Shown here piece after piece: positions 10,801 to 18,402 of a stretch of 64,000 nt of DNA. Position 1 is the first letter of the stretch. Each line of letters starts with the position of its first letter. A model generated the notes under the pieces. It made no database searches and had not been told where the DNA came from. It saw only the letters and a program-made list of their open reading frames with translations. This DNA comes from Clostridiales bacterium (GTDB lineage Bacteria; Bacillota; Clostridia; Christensenellales; Aristaeellaceae): contig SVGM01000007.1 of assembly GCA_015056365.1 (NCBI GenBank), positions 93,384 through 157,383 on the forward strand. Direction: 5' to 3'. The translations under genes were made by a program, and so were the position numbers.

Positions 10801-10807
10801 TTTTCAC
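4811..10807 (-). CDS. Giant secreted BspA-like leucine-rich repeat protein (1998 aa)
   Basis: The start is a GTG at 10807 with AAGGAG 10 nt upstream, directly before a Sec signal peptide (residues 1-27, ending PASAA). Residues about 30-800 are BspA/LRR_5 repeats (units like LPxxLTxIxxxAFxxC). Next come a carboxypeptidase-regulatory/CNA-like beta domain (about 806-880), Fn3/Ig-like stretches (about 900-1190), an SH3-like segment (about 1200-1315) and a Thr-Pro linker (about 1330-1385). A beta-helix-like zone of short repeated strands (about 1390-1690) and an unrecognised mixed C-terminal domain finish it. There is no LPxTG or membrane anchor. BspA-type repeats commonly mediate adhesion to host proteins; that role here is inference. 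Its own promoter and terminator make it monocistronic. Confidence 0.88.
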   Translation of the reverse strand: MKKRIGSLLLAVVLLTSLLPLPASAAVSLPGDLLVIEDEAFLGVSALGGLVQIPWQVTAIGQRAFQNTKVYALEVCEEMATIGADALAGTGATYLYLNGADAAVDPSVYDDVKYVLGRIPDNVPAGVVCVPEEELALVNGFYYRLMGSEAQLLFPRDTGEIPTTLYIPDTADGLKVTSVSEAAFTGCEGVQSIDAPAWLELTGTNLGVCAGATVNYRSETIPATPADAFVFASNGDGTCTVTDYTGTERRITIPAMSPEGEAVVAVGTYAFSISEITHAVLPEGIIHIEPYAFMAADQLVFVQLPSTLETIGDGAFLYCYQLAEITIPDGVTSLPYRAFEMCSSLRSIHLPNTLTSIESSALGGCNYLSPLILPDHITFVGRGIHPAYYSNRTEVLQCTPGSTTAHTLSDAGYTFTVEGQPDYLLYHNSSDLLTLDKYTGADAVIALPEGIQAVDGYAIPNHVTGISLPKSVQYLYDNAFDYAWKLSSFTAEEGLLYIGKVAFHCTMDRITLPASVTTIASTAFWYARIGEFELPPGIRSIGKDAFYTDALLICEKSSATAQQLAKNDYTFTSPGELDFRYKRLPNTTTIQLISYLGNEAKVEVPWGVTEIGAGVFAGNTTMTSIALPQTVTTIHDYAFRDCTALEEVLLPSSLTTVKYGVFSGCTKLEQVQLPRNLITYSGSSAVLPVVSPGSAVVETISVPFVFYGYEDFLLSRSNGEIILNAYTGDDTEIHLPELVPQLKAKVFYELDADTAFYLHDNVSFIGANAFPAGAPIYCTPGSVTDASLKSAGYKPRYTEDEENETDDVNLDSYLSGTVLSADGEPLEGVAVTHYHTADDAWTIYTDKNGCWTYECDGEGWHTVEYALAGYTFWPESDIFHHSSASVQSPVFRAYALSEGETLPALAAPVIYAPDNGDVLLSDTVTIRWNTQETANYSWSVAQIKGGGTTSVRYTTVASGDGYVTLTLPRGFSYRFTLKAYRDGTTLKTYTEFTIAADLPAVEAFTMSSNEVLTCQEVTFVVTAPDVTEVQLLVDGVGYDTRLVGNDGTVTFSRSFTMAGERRVAFRGCKSGVWSEACPEQILTVSASQTLPAPTVALNGNKYSISVQTGTPVTVSWNAVENADGYALHLIQPDGSDLEARLGAETLSYDIEAELLSQQGNYTVLVMPFGMGYSQGEGSRSLTVEDFIPWSGWPQSTVIDLFALPDASSLSGYLDRLSSLSVLGQEGDFYLVSYNYGTKQGYVRVSDVGTTQYKTQLTLTPYYKTQDGKRILSLVTTGDAVSAGVAWGDVAQSTTRPDEASSAKKIFRFEVEALTVDSVWDVWVEDLSGERVETQLAVPAYVPEATPAPTAVPGTTGAPAVTPTPPATPTPTPKPTATPTAAPAACPFVEEWGQHASGCLEDVVLTGSTSGTLTMNSARCAFSGENVVIPLPDISLRWKDPLFGAGYYHNDPGYGTLVLDYKQLNINNNLRILRDADFGDATLVVTGELRVSANLRCGSIVCSSLVVEDTGSITMTQGSSLKLAEDGGSAVIEGSLSGVTSMRCDSLTIKENGSLSFAANGSLTVDGTLLIKGQLTGSCKTIQCTHLTVEKDGQLGLQSGGSILVSLDFLFKSDRSHRILLPQNSTIKIGMYGSVTVKGSGFHFEGTLHLNSNSILIKMNDAKSDFSGNYIGTLVYPSALYVYSGGQLNPTWNAKSTYVAKQLNASVVDYVSLNALHDELEALGFKADRNGNYDLRSLPEMVNKRLPKRTDTGKVDSDYYYDRMLESNQKELDISDAAEALDSQVILATATGAVVTADDVADYGMAYLLHTNHSVRYSDYKAGTFAICFSTFTGGTFTYNNQRYSLEPGGAFGMKLKDLETGSIMPGSTYFTGTLYRIDPVTNKRENLGIVTYVPSAKETLNACRTLIELGKQELDAALEVAYDELIGCAEDALGLSSELLEPMFRSNLEYLINVVAGDSGVQTFQNICNVKDVVSTGLDEYNDLMSFRDLANQYLEFH

Positions 10808-10845
10808 GGTATCACGACTCCTTTTCGGAGGTTGTATGCAGCCAC

Positions 10846-10874
10846 AGTATAACACGTCGGCGAGCCGACGGCAA
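10846..10874 (-). promoter_or_regulatory. Promoter of the 1998-aa repeat-protein gene
   Basis: On the minus strand, TTGCCG (10869-10874), a 17-bp spacer and TATACT (10846-10851) lie 39 bp before the GTG start. Confidence 0.75.
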
Positions 10875-10950
10875 GGCATCGCCCGGGATCCGCGCGTTTC
10901 GGCGTGGCCGCACAGACGGCCGTCCTCTGCCCTTTTCTTTCCGGGCAATC

Positions 10951-10987
10951 GAAAAGCCCCTCCGGCAGACGCCGAAGAGGGGCTTTG
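10951..10987 (-). terminator. Intrinsic terminator of the 1715-aa repeat-protein gene
   Basis: A 10-bp stem AAAGCCCCTC / GAGGGGCTTT is followed on the minus strand by TTTTCGATT, just after the stop codon at 10993. It separates the two giant genes transcriptionally. Confidence 0.8.
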
Positions 10988-10992
10988 GTTGT

Positions 10993-13900
10993 TTACGGGT
11001 CAAGTCCCACCCAGTCAATGCCGTGGTCCAACGCATACTGATGAGCTGCGCTGCCGGACGGCGCAGCAATAACCAGTCCGGACGGACATCCTTCAAAGGC
11101 GTCGTCTGCGATGTTGGTGACGCTGGCCGGGATGTCGATACGGATCAGATTGGGGCTGCCCGCAAAGGCGAGGGGACCGATCTGACGGCAGCCGTCACGG
11201 ATGACCACTTCCCGGGCCGCTGTGCCTGCAAAGGCCTCAGCCTGAATGTCCATAAGGCCGTAGGGCAGCTTCAGCGCAATGCGCTCTTCCACCGCCACGT
11301 TAAAGGAGGCCTTTTTGCCGGTATAGCGCTCGGTGACGGTGATGGTCGCCGTACCGGGGCCTGCGGCCAGAATTCTGCCGTCGCCCTGGGGTACGGCCAC
11401 GGCCGTATTGGAGGAGGTAAGATCATAGGTGTCGGCAAGGTTATCCCATTCCGCCCAGTCGATGGTCAGGATGACCGTGGGCTCGTAGATATCGCCCACA
11501 GCCAGCGCACGGGAGGGCGCCTCGGCGCTGATGCTGTTGATCTCCTCATAGGTGATCAGAAGGATCTCCTGGGAGAAGCCGTGGTTCCAGGTTTCTACAA
11601 GATACCTTCTCGCGCCAAGTTCAAAGGGGGACGCCAGGTACTCAATATAGCCGTTTTCTGCCCTGTAGTACATTCCTCCGTTCACCACGAAGTTGGGGTT
11701 GCCGTTCTGGGGCTGCATCTCCAGAATCGGCACGTTCCAGTCCTTGCTCTCGTACTTCACCAGAAGGACTCTGGGCAGTCTGAAGCTCTCCAGCGGCGGA
11801 TACACGCCCACCTGAAGGCGAACCGGTGTCACATCCGGGCGCTCGGCGATGGAGATGGTCAGCGTGGCCGTGCCCACCGCCCGCATTTGCGCAGCGGCTC
11901 CCGAAATCGTGACTACACTCGGATTGGAGCTGGTGCACTGGAAGGTGTAGGTGGTATTGGGCGGCAGCACGGAAACGGCAATGCCGTCCATCCAGTCATA
12001 GCTGACTCCTGCGTCGAATTCCTTCCGCACTTCTTCATTCATACCCCAGTAAGTGATCTTCACCTGGTTTTCCAGCGTACCGTCGCTGATATAACGCACA
12101 GCCACCCCTTGTTCCTTTGCCCACTGGGCGGCGTAGCTGTTGCGGTAGCAGTATACACTGGACAGCTCGCTGCCGAACGCGCCGTCGGCGATCTCCGTCA
12201 GCTGTTCAGGCAGCACCACGGTGGTCAGGAACTCACCGTCCACGATCACGTGGGGAATGCTGGTAACGGTGGAGGGGATGGTCAGGGAGGTGAGGTTGTG
12301 GCAGTGACGGAAAGCGTTTTCGCCGATGGTTTCCAGGCCTTCCGGCAGCTGGAGCATCGCGATATTGCAGGCCCAGAAGGCTTCCGAACCGATGGATCGG
12401 AGCGTGCTGGGCAGCGAAACATGGCTCAGCTGATTGCCGCCGTGGAAGAACGCTTCATCGCCGATAGCGGTGTACCCTTCGGGAATGGTGATGCTGGTGA
12501 TGCGGCTTTCACCTTGATAATAATGTCCGTATGTCCACCAGGCTTCATCCGCAATGCCCACTGCGCCCTGGGGCAGGGTAATAACCGTATCCTCTCCCCG
12601 GTAGCCGGCAACCAGCAGATCGCCGTTTTCATCGTATGCATAGCGCCAGTCGGGGTCAGCAGGGTCGCAGAAGCTGTATCGCTCATAGCAGGCGATCAGA
12701 TTGTAGGCTGTTTCGCTGCCCTTGGTGCAGAACACCGTGGTCGCTGCCTGGGCTTCAAAGGGATAGGTATCAAAGTTTACATGGTCCGGCAGGTGCACTT
12801 CCTCCAGGGCAGGCCACAGGAAAGCGTTGTCGCCGATCCTGGTCACGCTCTCAGGCACATCCACACGAACGATGGATCGGTACCCGGGGGTCCATTCACT
12901 CATCATGCGACCGATGCGCTGGATTCCGTCGGGGATCACCAGATGCGTATCGCTGCCCGTGTATCCCTGCAGCGTCAGCGAGCCGTCCTTCTCCTGCTTC
13001 ACGATCCAGTCAGGGTCGGCAGGGTCGCAAAAGACAAAGGCTTTGCCCAGAGAAAGCAGCGTATCGAAGGTGACGCTGTCCTTGGAAACATAGAACACGC
13101 CGCTTGAGTACCAGTCATCCCAAGCCATGGCTTCTGCATGGGCGGTGGTGATGTTGTCCGGCAGATGGGTCTCAATGGAGCTGTCCAGGGAATGGTATCC
13201 CAGGGAGGTAATGGTTTCGGGGAAGATCACCTTCTTGAGCGTAGTGCTGGCGCTGCTGAAGGCATACGCGGCGATGCCCACATATTCATCCGAAAGGGTG
13301 ATCTCGGTTTCCGTGCCCAGGTAGCCGCCAAAGAGCAGGCCGCCGTTTTCATCATAGCGCCATCTCCACTCCGGATCCGCCGGATCGCACAGGCGGTAGC
13401 CAGTGTTTTCCGCGCTGACGTTGTAGGCGGTAACGCTGCCCTTTTTGCAGTAGATCCGGCAGCTGTCGTAGAAGGGATAGGTGTCCACTGTGGTGATGTT
13501 GTCCGGCAGATAGATCTCGTCCAGGGAGCACAGGAAGCAGTTGCTTCCCAGCGTGGTCAGGCTGTCGGGCAGGGTAACGCTCTTGAGGTTGTTACAGCTG
13601 TTGAAGGCAGTGCTGCCGATGGAAAGCAGCGTGGAGGGGAAGTTGATCCTGCTCAGAGCGGAGCACCGATAGAAGGCATGATTCTGAATCTCGGTCAGTC
13701 CTTCCGGCAGCACGATCTCCTCCAGGGCGGCGTTCTCATAAAACGCCTTGGAACCGATGGCGACGATGCCCTCCGGCACTGTGACCTTCGCCGCCGTGCC
13801 GTAATAAGCGCTGAGGATCAGCCCGGTCTTGTCCGAGGTGTAGCACAGGCCGAAATCCGGCTCGGCAGGATCGACGAATCCTTTGGAATAGATAGAGGTG

Positions 13901-16140
13901 GTGAGGTTCTGTGCGGTGACGCTGTCCTTGCTGCAGAAGATCTGTGTCCCGTAGGAGCTGCTCAGGATGGAGGAACCAAACGTGGCGATGTTGTCAGGAA
14001 GGTACAGCGCCTTCAGGTTGGGCATTCTGTAGAAGGCATTGTATTCGATGCTGGTAACGCTGTCCGGCAGGATGATCTCCTCCAGGGTGGCGTTCTCATC
14101 AAACGCCCTGGAACCGATCGCGATGATGCCCTCCGGCACAGTAACCTTCGCCGCCGTGCCGTAATAAGCGCTGAGGATCAGCCCGGTCTTGTCCGCAGTG
14201 TAGCACAGGCCGAAATCCGGTTCCTCCGGATCAGTGAACCCGCGGGAATACACCGAAGCGGTGATATTGCGGGCCGTGACGCTGTCCTTGCTGCAGAAGA
14301 TCTGTGTCCCGTAGGAGCTGCTCAGGATGGAGGAACCAAACGTGGCGATGTTGTCGGGAAGGTACAGCGCCTTCAGGTTGGGCAGCTCATAGAACGCATT
14401 GGTGTCGATGCTGGTGACGCTGTCCGGCAGGATGATCTCCTCCAGCACATCGTTGCCGCTGATGCCGGCGTTGTAATCGTACTGATAAAAAGCCTGTCGG
14501 TACACAGCCACGATCCCGTCGGGCACGGTGACGGATACGTCGTCCCGGCCGTGGTACTTGTACAGCGCCAGGTTATGTTCGCCGGTGTACTCGTTGATGA
14601 GGTAGTACAGGTCAAAGTCCGGCATTTCGGGGTCTGCGAAGGGCTTGGCAGAATAGTTGGGTCGGGTGGCCATCGCATGGGCGGTGACGCTGTCCCGGGA
14701 TACCCAGCTGCGAATGCCGGATGCCGCGCTGTAATAGGTCAGGTTCTCCGGCAGCTGCAGAGATGTGACATTCGTATTGGAAAACGCACTGCAGTCCAGA
14801 TAGGTCAGCGTGTCCGGCAGTTCCACGGCGTCGATGGGCGCATAGGAGAAAACATTGTATTCCAGCCGGTCCAAGCCCTCGTTCAGGGTAACGCTTTCAA
14901 GGCTGAGGCATCTGTAGAACGCGTTGCTGCCCAGCGTCTTTACGCTGGCAGGGATCTCGATCTGCTTCAGGTTGGTGCAGTAGCTGAACGCGCTGGAGCT
15001 GATGGTCTCCAGCCCCTCCGGAAGCGTAACCTCCGTCAGACCGATGCAATTGTAAAACGCGCTGCTGTTAATGGTCTTCAGACTGCTGGGCAGCGAGACA
15101 GAGGTAATGGCGCTGTCCCGGAAAATGCTGCTGTTGATGCATTCCACGCCTTCGGGGATGACCACGTCGGTCACGCTGCCGTCAAAGGCGGTGACGGTCC
15201 AGCCCAGGTTGCTATATTTGGTAAAGGTGAGCCCGGGGGCGGAAATAGGCGCGCCGGTCTTGCCGATGGCGGCCAGGGTTTGGGCGGTCACGCTGCCATC
15301 GGTGCAGTAAAGCGCAGCGGGGCAGCCTTCAAACGCGCCCTCGCCAATGGTGGTCAGGTTGTCTGCCAGGAAGATGCTCTTGAGGCTGGTGCAGCCGTTA
15401 AACGCACCCGCGCCGATGCTGGTGGCGCGAGTATCCACCGTCACCAGTGCGGTGCAGCCGTCAAATGCGCCGTCGTCGATGGTTCCCAGCGCATTGCGGC
15501 TGTAGCCTGTCACGGTCCGCAGCGCGGTGCAGCCCGCAAACGCCCGCTGGCCGATCTCCACATAACTGGAAGAATAATTGTTGCCCAGGGTCACGCTGGT
15601 CAGGCTGGTCATGCCGGCAAAGGCTTCGGGAGCCAGCCGCTTGATCGTGCTGGGCACGACGATGCTGACGGCGTTCCGGTCGCCGACGTAGCGCGCCTGA
15701 ACCACGGTATCGCTGCTGTAATTGCCATATTTCGGGGTGTTGACCACATAATCGGGCAGTGTCTCATCATGGTGAAACAGACCCGCTTCGGCCAAGGCGA
15801 AAGAGGTCTTGGTCTGCACGCTGACATACAGCTCTGCACCGCAGCCTCCGAAAGCGTTTTCGTCGATCACAGTGATGGTCCCGGGCAGATCGATGCGCTC
15901 AACAACTAGGCCATCAAAGGCAAGCGCCCCGATCCCATCCACCGTGCAGCCGCCCAGCGTGGCGGGGACGGTCACCGTGGTTTCGCTGCCGGTGTATCCG
16001 GTCAGGGTCGCCTTGTTGTCGGTGATGGAATAGACAAAGTCGCCTTCCGTTTCTGCTGCCGCCCATGCGCACATCAGGCACAGAAGCAGGCACAGCACAG
16101 CGGCAAAAAGCCATTTGGGCCGGTTCAGGCAGTTTTTCAT
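10993..16140 (-). CDS. Giant secreted BspA-like leucine-rich repeat protein (1715 aa)
   Basis: The ATG at 16140 follows GAAAGGTGG and starts a Sec signal peptide (basic start, then a Leu/Cys-rich core to about residue 29). Residues about 35-1370 are BspA/LRR_5 repeats grouped into sub-blocks. Each block opens with a YTGSxTxVTVP-like strand and ends with a VTA (SVTA-like) segment. About 1370-1620 hold two Ig-like (Big_2-type) domains, visible as SNPSVVTISG and SSNTAVAVPQG. A final short leucine-rich repeat block closes the protein. No cell-wall sorting motif or C-terminal membrane helix is visible. It is a paralogue of the adjacent 1998-aa protein. A surface adhesin or binding role is inferred from the family. 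Confidence 0.88.
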   Translation of the reverse strand: MKNCLNRPKWLFAAVLCLLLCLMCAWAAAETEGDFVYSITDNKATLTGYTGSETTVTVPATLGGCTVDGIGALAFDGLVVERIDLPGTITVIDENAFGGCGAELYVSVQTKTSFALAEAGLFHHDETLPDYVVNTPKYGNYSSDTVVQARYVGDRNAVSIVVPSTIKRLAPEAFAGMTSLTSVTLGNNYSSSYVEIGQRAFAGCTALRTVTGYSRNALGTIDDGAFDGCTALVTVDTRATSIGAGAFNGCTSLKSIFLADNLTTIGEGAFEGCPAALYCTDGSVTAQTLAAIGKTGAPISAPGLTFTKYSNLGWTVTAFDGSVTDVVIPEGVECINSSIFRDSAITSVSLPSSLKTINSSAFYNCIGLTEVTLPEGLETISSSAFSYCTNLKQIEIPASVKTLGSNAFYRCLSLESVTLNEGLDRLEYNVFSYAPIDAVELPDTLTYLDCSAFSNTNVTSLQLPENLTYYSAASGIRSWVSRDSVTAHAMATRPNYSAKPFADPEMPDFDLYYLINEYTGEHNLALYKYHGRDDVSVTVPDGIVAVYRQAFYQYDYNAGISGNDVLEEIILPDSVTSIDTNAFYELPNLKALYLPDNIATFGSSILSSSYGTQIFCSKDSVTARNITASVYSRGFTDPEEPDFGLCYTADKTGLILSAYYGTAAKVTVPEGIIAIGSRAFDENATLEEIILPDSVTSIEYNAFYRMPNLKALYLPDNIATFGSSILSSSYGTQIFCSKDSVTAQNLTTSIYSKGFVDPAEPDFGLCYTSDKTGLILSAYYGTAAKVTVPEGIVAIGSKAFYENAALEEIVLPEGLTEIQNHAFYRCSALSRINFPSTLLSIGSTAFNSCNNLKSVTLPDSLTTLGSNCFLCSLDEIYLPDNITTVDTYPFYDSCRIYCKKGSVTAYNVSAENTGYRLCDPADPEWRWRYDENGGLLFGGYLGTETEITLSDEYVGIAAYAFSSASTTLKKVIFPETITSLGYHSLDSSIETHLPDNITTAHAEAMAWDDWYSSGVFYVSKDSVTFDTLLSLGKAFVFCDPADPDWIVKQEKDGSLTLQGYTGSDTHLVIPDGIQRIGRMMSEWTPGYRSIVRVDVPESVTRIGDNAFLWPALEEVHLPDHVNFDTYPFEAQAATTVFCTKGSETAYNLIACYERYSFCDPADPDWRYAYDENGDLLVAGYRGEDTVITLPQGAVGIADEAWWTYGHYYQGESRITSITIPEGYTAIGDEAFFHGGNQLSHVSLPSTLRSIGSEAFWACNIAMLQLPEGLETIGENAFRHCHNLTSLTIPSTVTSIPHVIVDGEFLTTVVLPEQLTEIADGAFGSELSSVYCYRNSYAAQWAKEQGVAVRYISDGTLENQVKITYWGMNEEVRKEFDAGVSYDWMDGIAVSVLPPNTTYTFQCTSSNPSVVTISGAAAQMRAVGTATLTISIAERPDVTPVRLQVGVYPPLESFRLPRVLLVKYESKDWNVPILEMQPQNGNPNFVVNGGMYYRAENGYIEYLASPFELGARRYLVETWNHGFSQEILLITYEEINSISAEAPSRALAVGDIYEPTVILTIDWAEWDNLADTYDLTSSNTAVAVPQGDGRILAAGPGTATITVTERYTGKKASFNVAVEERIALKLPYGLMDIQAEAFAGTAAREVVIRDGCRQIGPLAFAGSPNLIRIDIPASVTNIADDAFEGCPSGLVIAAPSGSAAHQYALDHGIDWVGLDP
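13703..14446 (-). repeat. Near-identical 360-bp tandem duplication inside the 1715-aa gene
   Basis: The block 13703-14062 recurs at 14063-14422 with an exact 360-bp offset (120 codons) and few mismatches; some 60-70-bp stretches are identical. It continues briefly into a third partial copy. It preserves frame, so one leucine-rich repeat module was recently duplicated. Confidence 0.85.
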
Positions 16141-16191
16141 TATATAGCCACCTTTCGTGGGTCATTGAAGATATCCGTTTCCTCTGACGGA

Positions 16192-16200
16192 AGTATACCA
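16192..16200 (-). promoter_or_regulatory. Extended -10 promoter of the 1715-aa gene
   Basis: On the minus strand, TGGTATACT (extended TG plus TATACT) lies about 52 bp before the ATG; the -35 is weak (TGGTAA). Confidence 0.5.
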
Positions 16201-16306
16201 CATTCTGCCGATGTTTACCATCCTAAAACACCAAATCAAGCGTACACGCCCTCTCCCCACGCGCAATCCACCTTGTACCAGCCGCCGGCAGCGTCGCCTT
16301 CCCACC

Positions 16307-16335
16307 TTGACAAGGCAGGCGCGTCATGAGATGAT
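16307..16335 (+). promoter_or_regulatory. Candidate promoter of the glycosidase operon
   Basis: A perfect TTGACA (16307-16312) is followed after 17 bp by GATGAT (16330-16335), about 88 bp before the ATG at 16423. The -10 is only 4/6. Confidence 0.5.
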
Positions 16336-16422
16336 GAACCCAGCAAAGCATAACCGGGCGACGAAGAGGAAAGCCCGTCACGATGAAACAGCACGTTACA
16401 CAAGCCGCAAGGAGGACCTCTC

Positions 16423-18378
16423 ATGACTTCGTTTGTGTTTACCGCACGCCCACTGGGAGAGGACGAACGCTATCTGCCTTTGGAGGGACAACAGCTGCAC
16501 GCTGCGGTTGCCTGTATCGCCGGGGACGGCACAGCCGAGAACCCGTGGGTTAAGCAGGTGGAGATTCTCAACCTGTCGGAAAACCCCTGGCAGGGCGTCA
16601 TCCGCATGGCGCTGCCCACCGGAGCGAAATCGCCCCGGTTCTATCTGCCCGGCTTCCTCTACGGTACCAACCGGGGCGACGCGCCGCTGGTGGTGGACAG
16701 CCGATGCCCCCGTCTCCGGGCAGAGGGCGATTTTCCCGCCTCTCCGTGGTGGATGGTGCGCAGCGACCGCCTGTCCCATCCTGCGGCCTTCGTCTATGGC
16801 GACGGCCGGCTCTGCGGCTTTGCTGCGCCGCCATATTTCGTGCGCACGGCAGAGGCCCGCACGCCCTGGCAGCCGGGCGTGACCGGCGGTTTTGACCAAT
16901 ACGGCGGCTTTGGCTGCTCCATCGCGCCGGGGGAGATTTCTTACACCCTTGGCTATGAAAATGCGCCCTGGTTCTTCCTGGAAGCGCACCAGTACTCGCC
17001 CCGTGCGCCTCTTGGCGAAAACTGCTTCACCCTTACCGGCGGCGAGAAGCTGGTCTTCCGGGTCCATCAATTCGATCTGCCTGCCCAGGACGAGCGCACG
17101 CTGCACGACGCGCTCAAGTGGGTCTACGGGCAGTATCACCAGCCGCCCCGTCAGCTCATGCCGCCCAGGCAGGCCGTGGAGGAGATCGCCTCCGCCATTT
17201 CGCAGGATGCCTGGTTGCCGGAAAGCCACGGCTATGCCGGTTTTGTCTTTGACCGGGGCGATCATTTTGAGCACAACCCCCTGCCATCCATCTCCTGGAC
17301 CAACGGCCTGGCGGCTGCTACGCCCATGCTGCAGGCCGCTCACCGCCTGGGTGACGAAACCATGCGCCGGCAGGCCCTTGACTGCATCCAGCACATCGTG
17401 GATCATTCCATGAATGAGCACTCCGGCCTGCCCTACATGGTGGAGACCGACGGCGAGTGGAGCAACCGGGGCTGGTGGTACGACCGGCTGCGCACGCCGG
17501 GACACGCGGCGTATCTGGTGGGTCAGGCCATGTACCTGATCCTCAAGGCCTATGCGTGGGAGAAGGCGAACCGGAATGAAGAGCATCCGGACTGGCTTCG
17601 TTTTGTCAAGCGGGTGCTGGACAAGACCCAGACCACCCGCAACACCGACGGCGAGTATCCCTATGTGCTCTCGGAGCGCACCGGCGCCGGGCTGGAGTAT
17701 GATTCCTTCTCGGGCGCGTGGTGCATGGCCGCGGCTGCGTATTACAGCTTCCTGACCGGGGAGCAGGCGTGGCTTGCGGATCTGCTGGCCAGCGAGCGGT
17801 ACTATCATCAGGCGTACGTATGCCGTCAGGAGTGCTACGGCGGCCCGCTGGATATCGACAAGCAAATCGACTCCGAAGGCATTCTGGCCTATATCCGCGC
17901 GGTGCATTACCTGCACCGGATCACCGGCGATGATCAGCTGCTCTCTCATATGCAGGACGCGCTGTATTACGAGTTCACCTTCAAGTTCTGCTACAATTCC
18001 CCCATCAAAACGCCGCCTCTCAGCAGCGTGGGCTGGTCCAGCTGCGGCGGCAGCATCACCTCCGTCACCAATCCGCACATCCACCCCATGTCCAGCTCCA
18101 TCATCGACGAGATGGTCTACTGCGTCCGTCACACAGGAGACCGCTACGTCCGCAGCCGCCTGGAGGACACCATCCTGTGGAGCTGCCAGTGCCACAACAC
18201 CTTTGACGGCGAATACGGCTACGGCAAAAAAGGCTGGATGTCCGAGCGTTTCTGCCACAGTCAGGGGCTGGTGAAGGAGCGCTACCCCGACGGCACACTG
18301 GCAAGCACCTGGTTTGCGCTGATGCCCTGGGCCTGCGGTTCCCTGCTGGAGGGTCTTACCGGCGAGGCCTGGCGCTAA
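16423..18378 (+). CDS. Six-hairpin (alpha/alpha-barrel) glycosidase-like protein
   Basis: The 651-aa protein has no signal peptide, so it should be cytoplasmic. Residues about 1-230 look like a beta-rich N-terminal domain. The remainder looks like an (alpha/alpha)6 barrel of the six-hairpin glycosidase type, with repeated helical hairpins and Trp/Tyr/His-rich segments such as SNRGWWYDRLRTPGHAAY, YDSFSGAWCMAAAAYYSF and GGPLDIDKQIDSEG. I cannot assign a glycoside hydrolase family or name the catalytic acids. It has a strong GGAGG site and is followed 24 nt later by a DUF5060/GH-like enzyme gene, so the pair probably acts on one oligosaccharide. Confidence 0.65.
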   Translation: MTSFVFTARPLGEDERYLPLEGQQLHAAVACIAGDGTAENPWVKQVEILNLSENPWQGVIRMALPTGAKSPRFYLPGFLYGTNRGDAPLVVDSRCPRLRAEGDFPASPWWMVRSDRLSHPAAFVYGDGRLCGFAAPPYFVRTAEARTPWQPGVTGGFDQYGGFGCSIAPGEISYTLGYENAPWFFLEAHQYSPRAPLGENCFTLTGGEKLVFRVHQFDLPAQDERTLHDALKWVYGQYHQPPRQLMPPRQAVEEIASAISQDAWLPESHGYAGFVFDRGDHFEHNPLPSISWTNGLAAATPMLQAAHRLGDETMRRQALDCIQHIVDHSMNEHSGLPYMVETDGEWSNRGWWYDRLRTPGHAAYLVGQAMYLILKAYAWEKANRNEEHPDWLRFVKRVLDKTQTTRNTDGEYPYVLSERTGAGLEYDSFSGAWCMAAAAYYSFLTGEQAWLADLLASERYYHQAYVCRQECYGGPLDIDKQIDSEGILAYIRAVHYLHRITGDDQLLSHMQDALYYEFTFKFCYNSPIKTPPLSSVGWSSCGGSITSVTNPHIHPMSSSIIDEMVYCVRHTGDRYVRSRLEDTILWSCQCHNTFDGEYGYGKKGWMSERFCHSQGLVKERYPDGTLASTWFALMPWACGSLLEGLTGEAWR

Positions 18379-18402
18379 TCAAGTATTTCAGGAGGTATTT
18401 CC

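Noticed and set aside
4811..10948. Longer version of the 1998-aa gene starting at 10948
   Set aside because: The extra 47 residues overlap the promoter and precede the signal peptide; the GTG at 10807 has the ribosome site.
13138..15909. 923-aa plus-strand open frame
   Set aside because: Mirror frame of the 1715-aa leucine-rich repeat gene; its repeats are the complement of the coding repeats.
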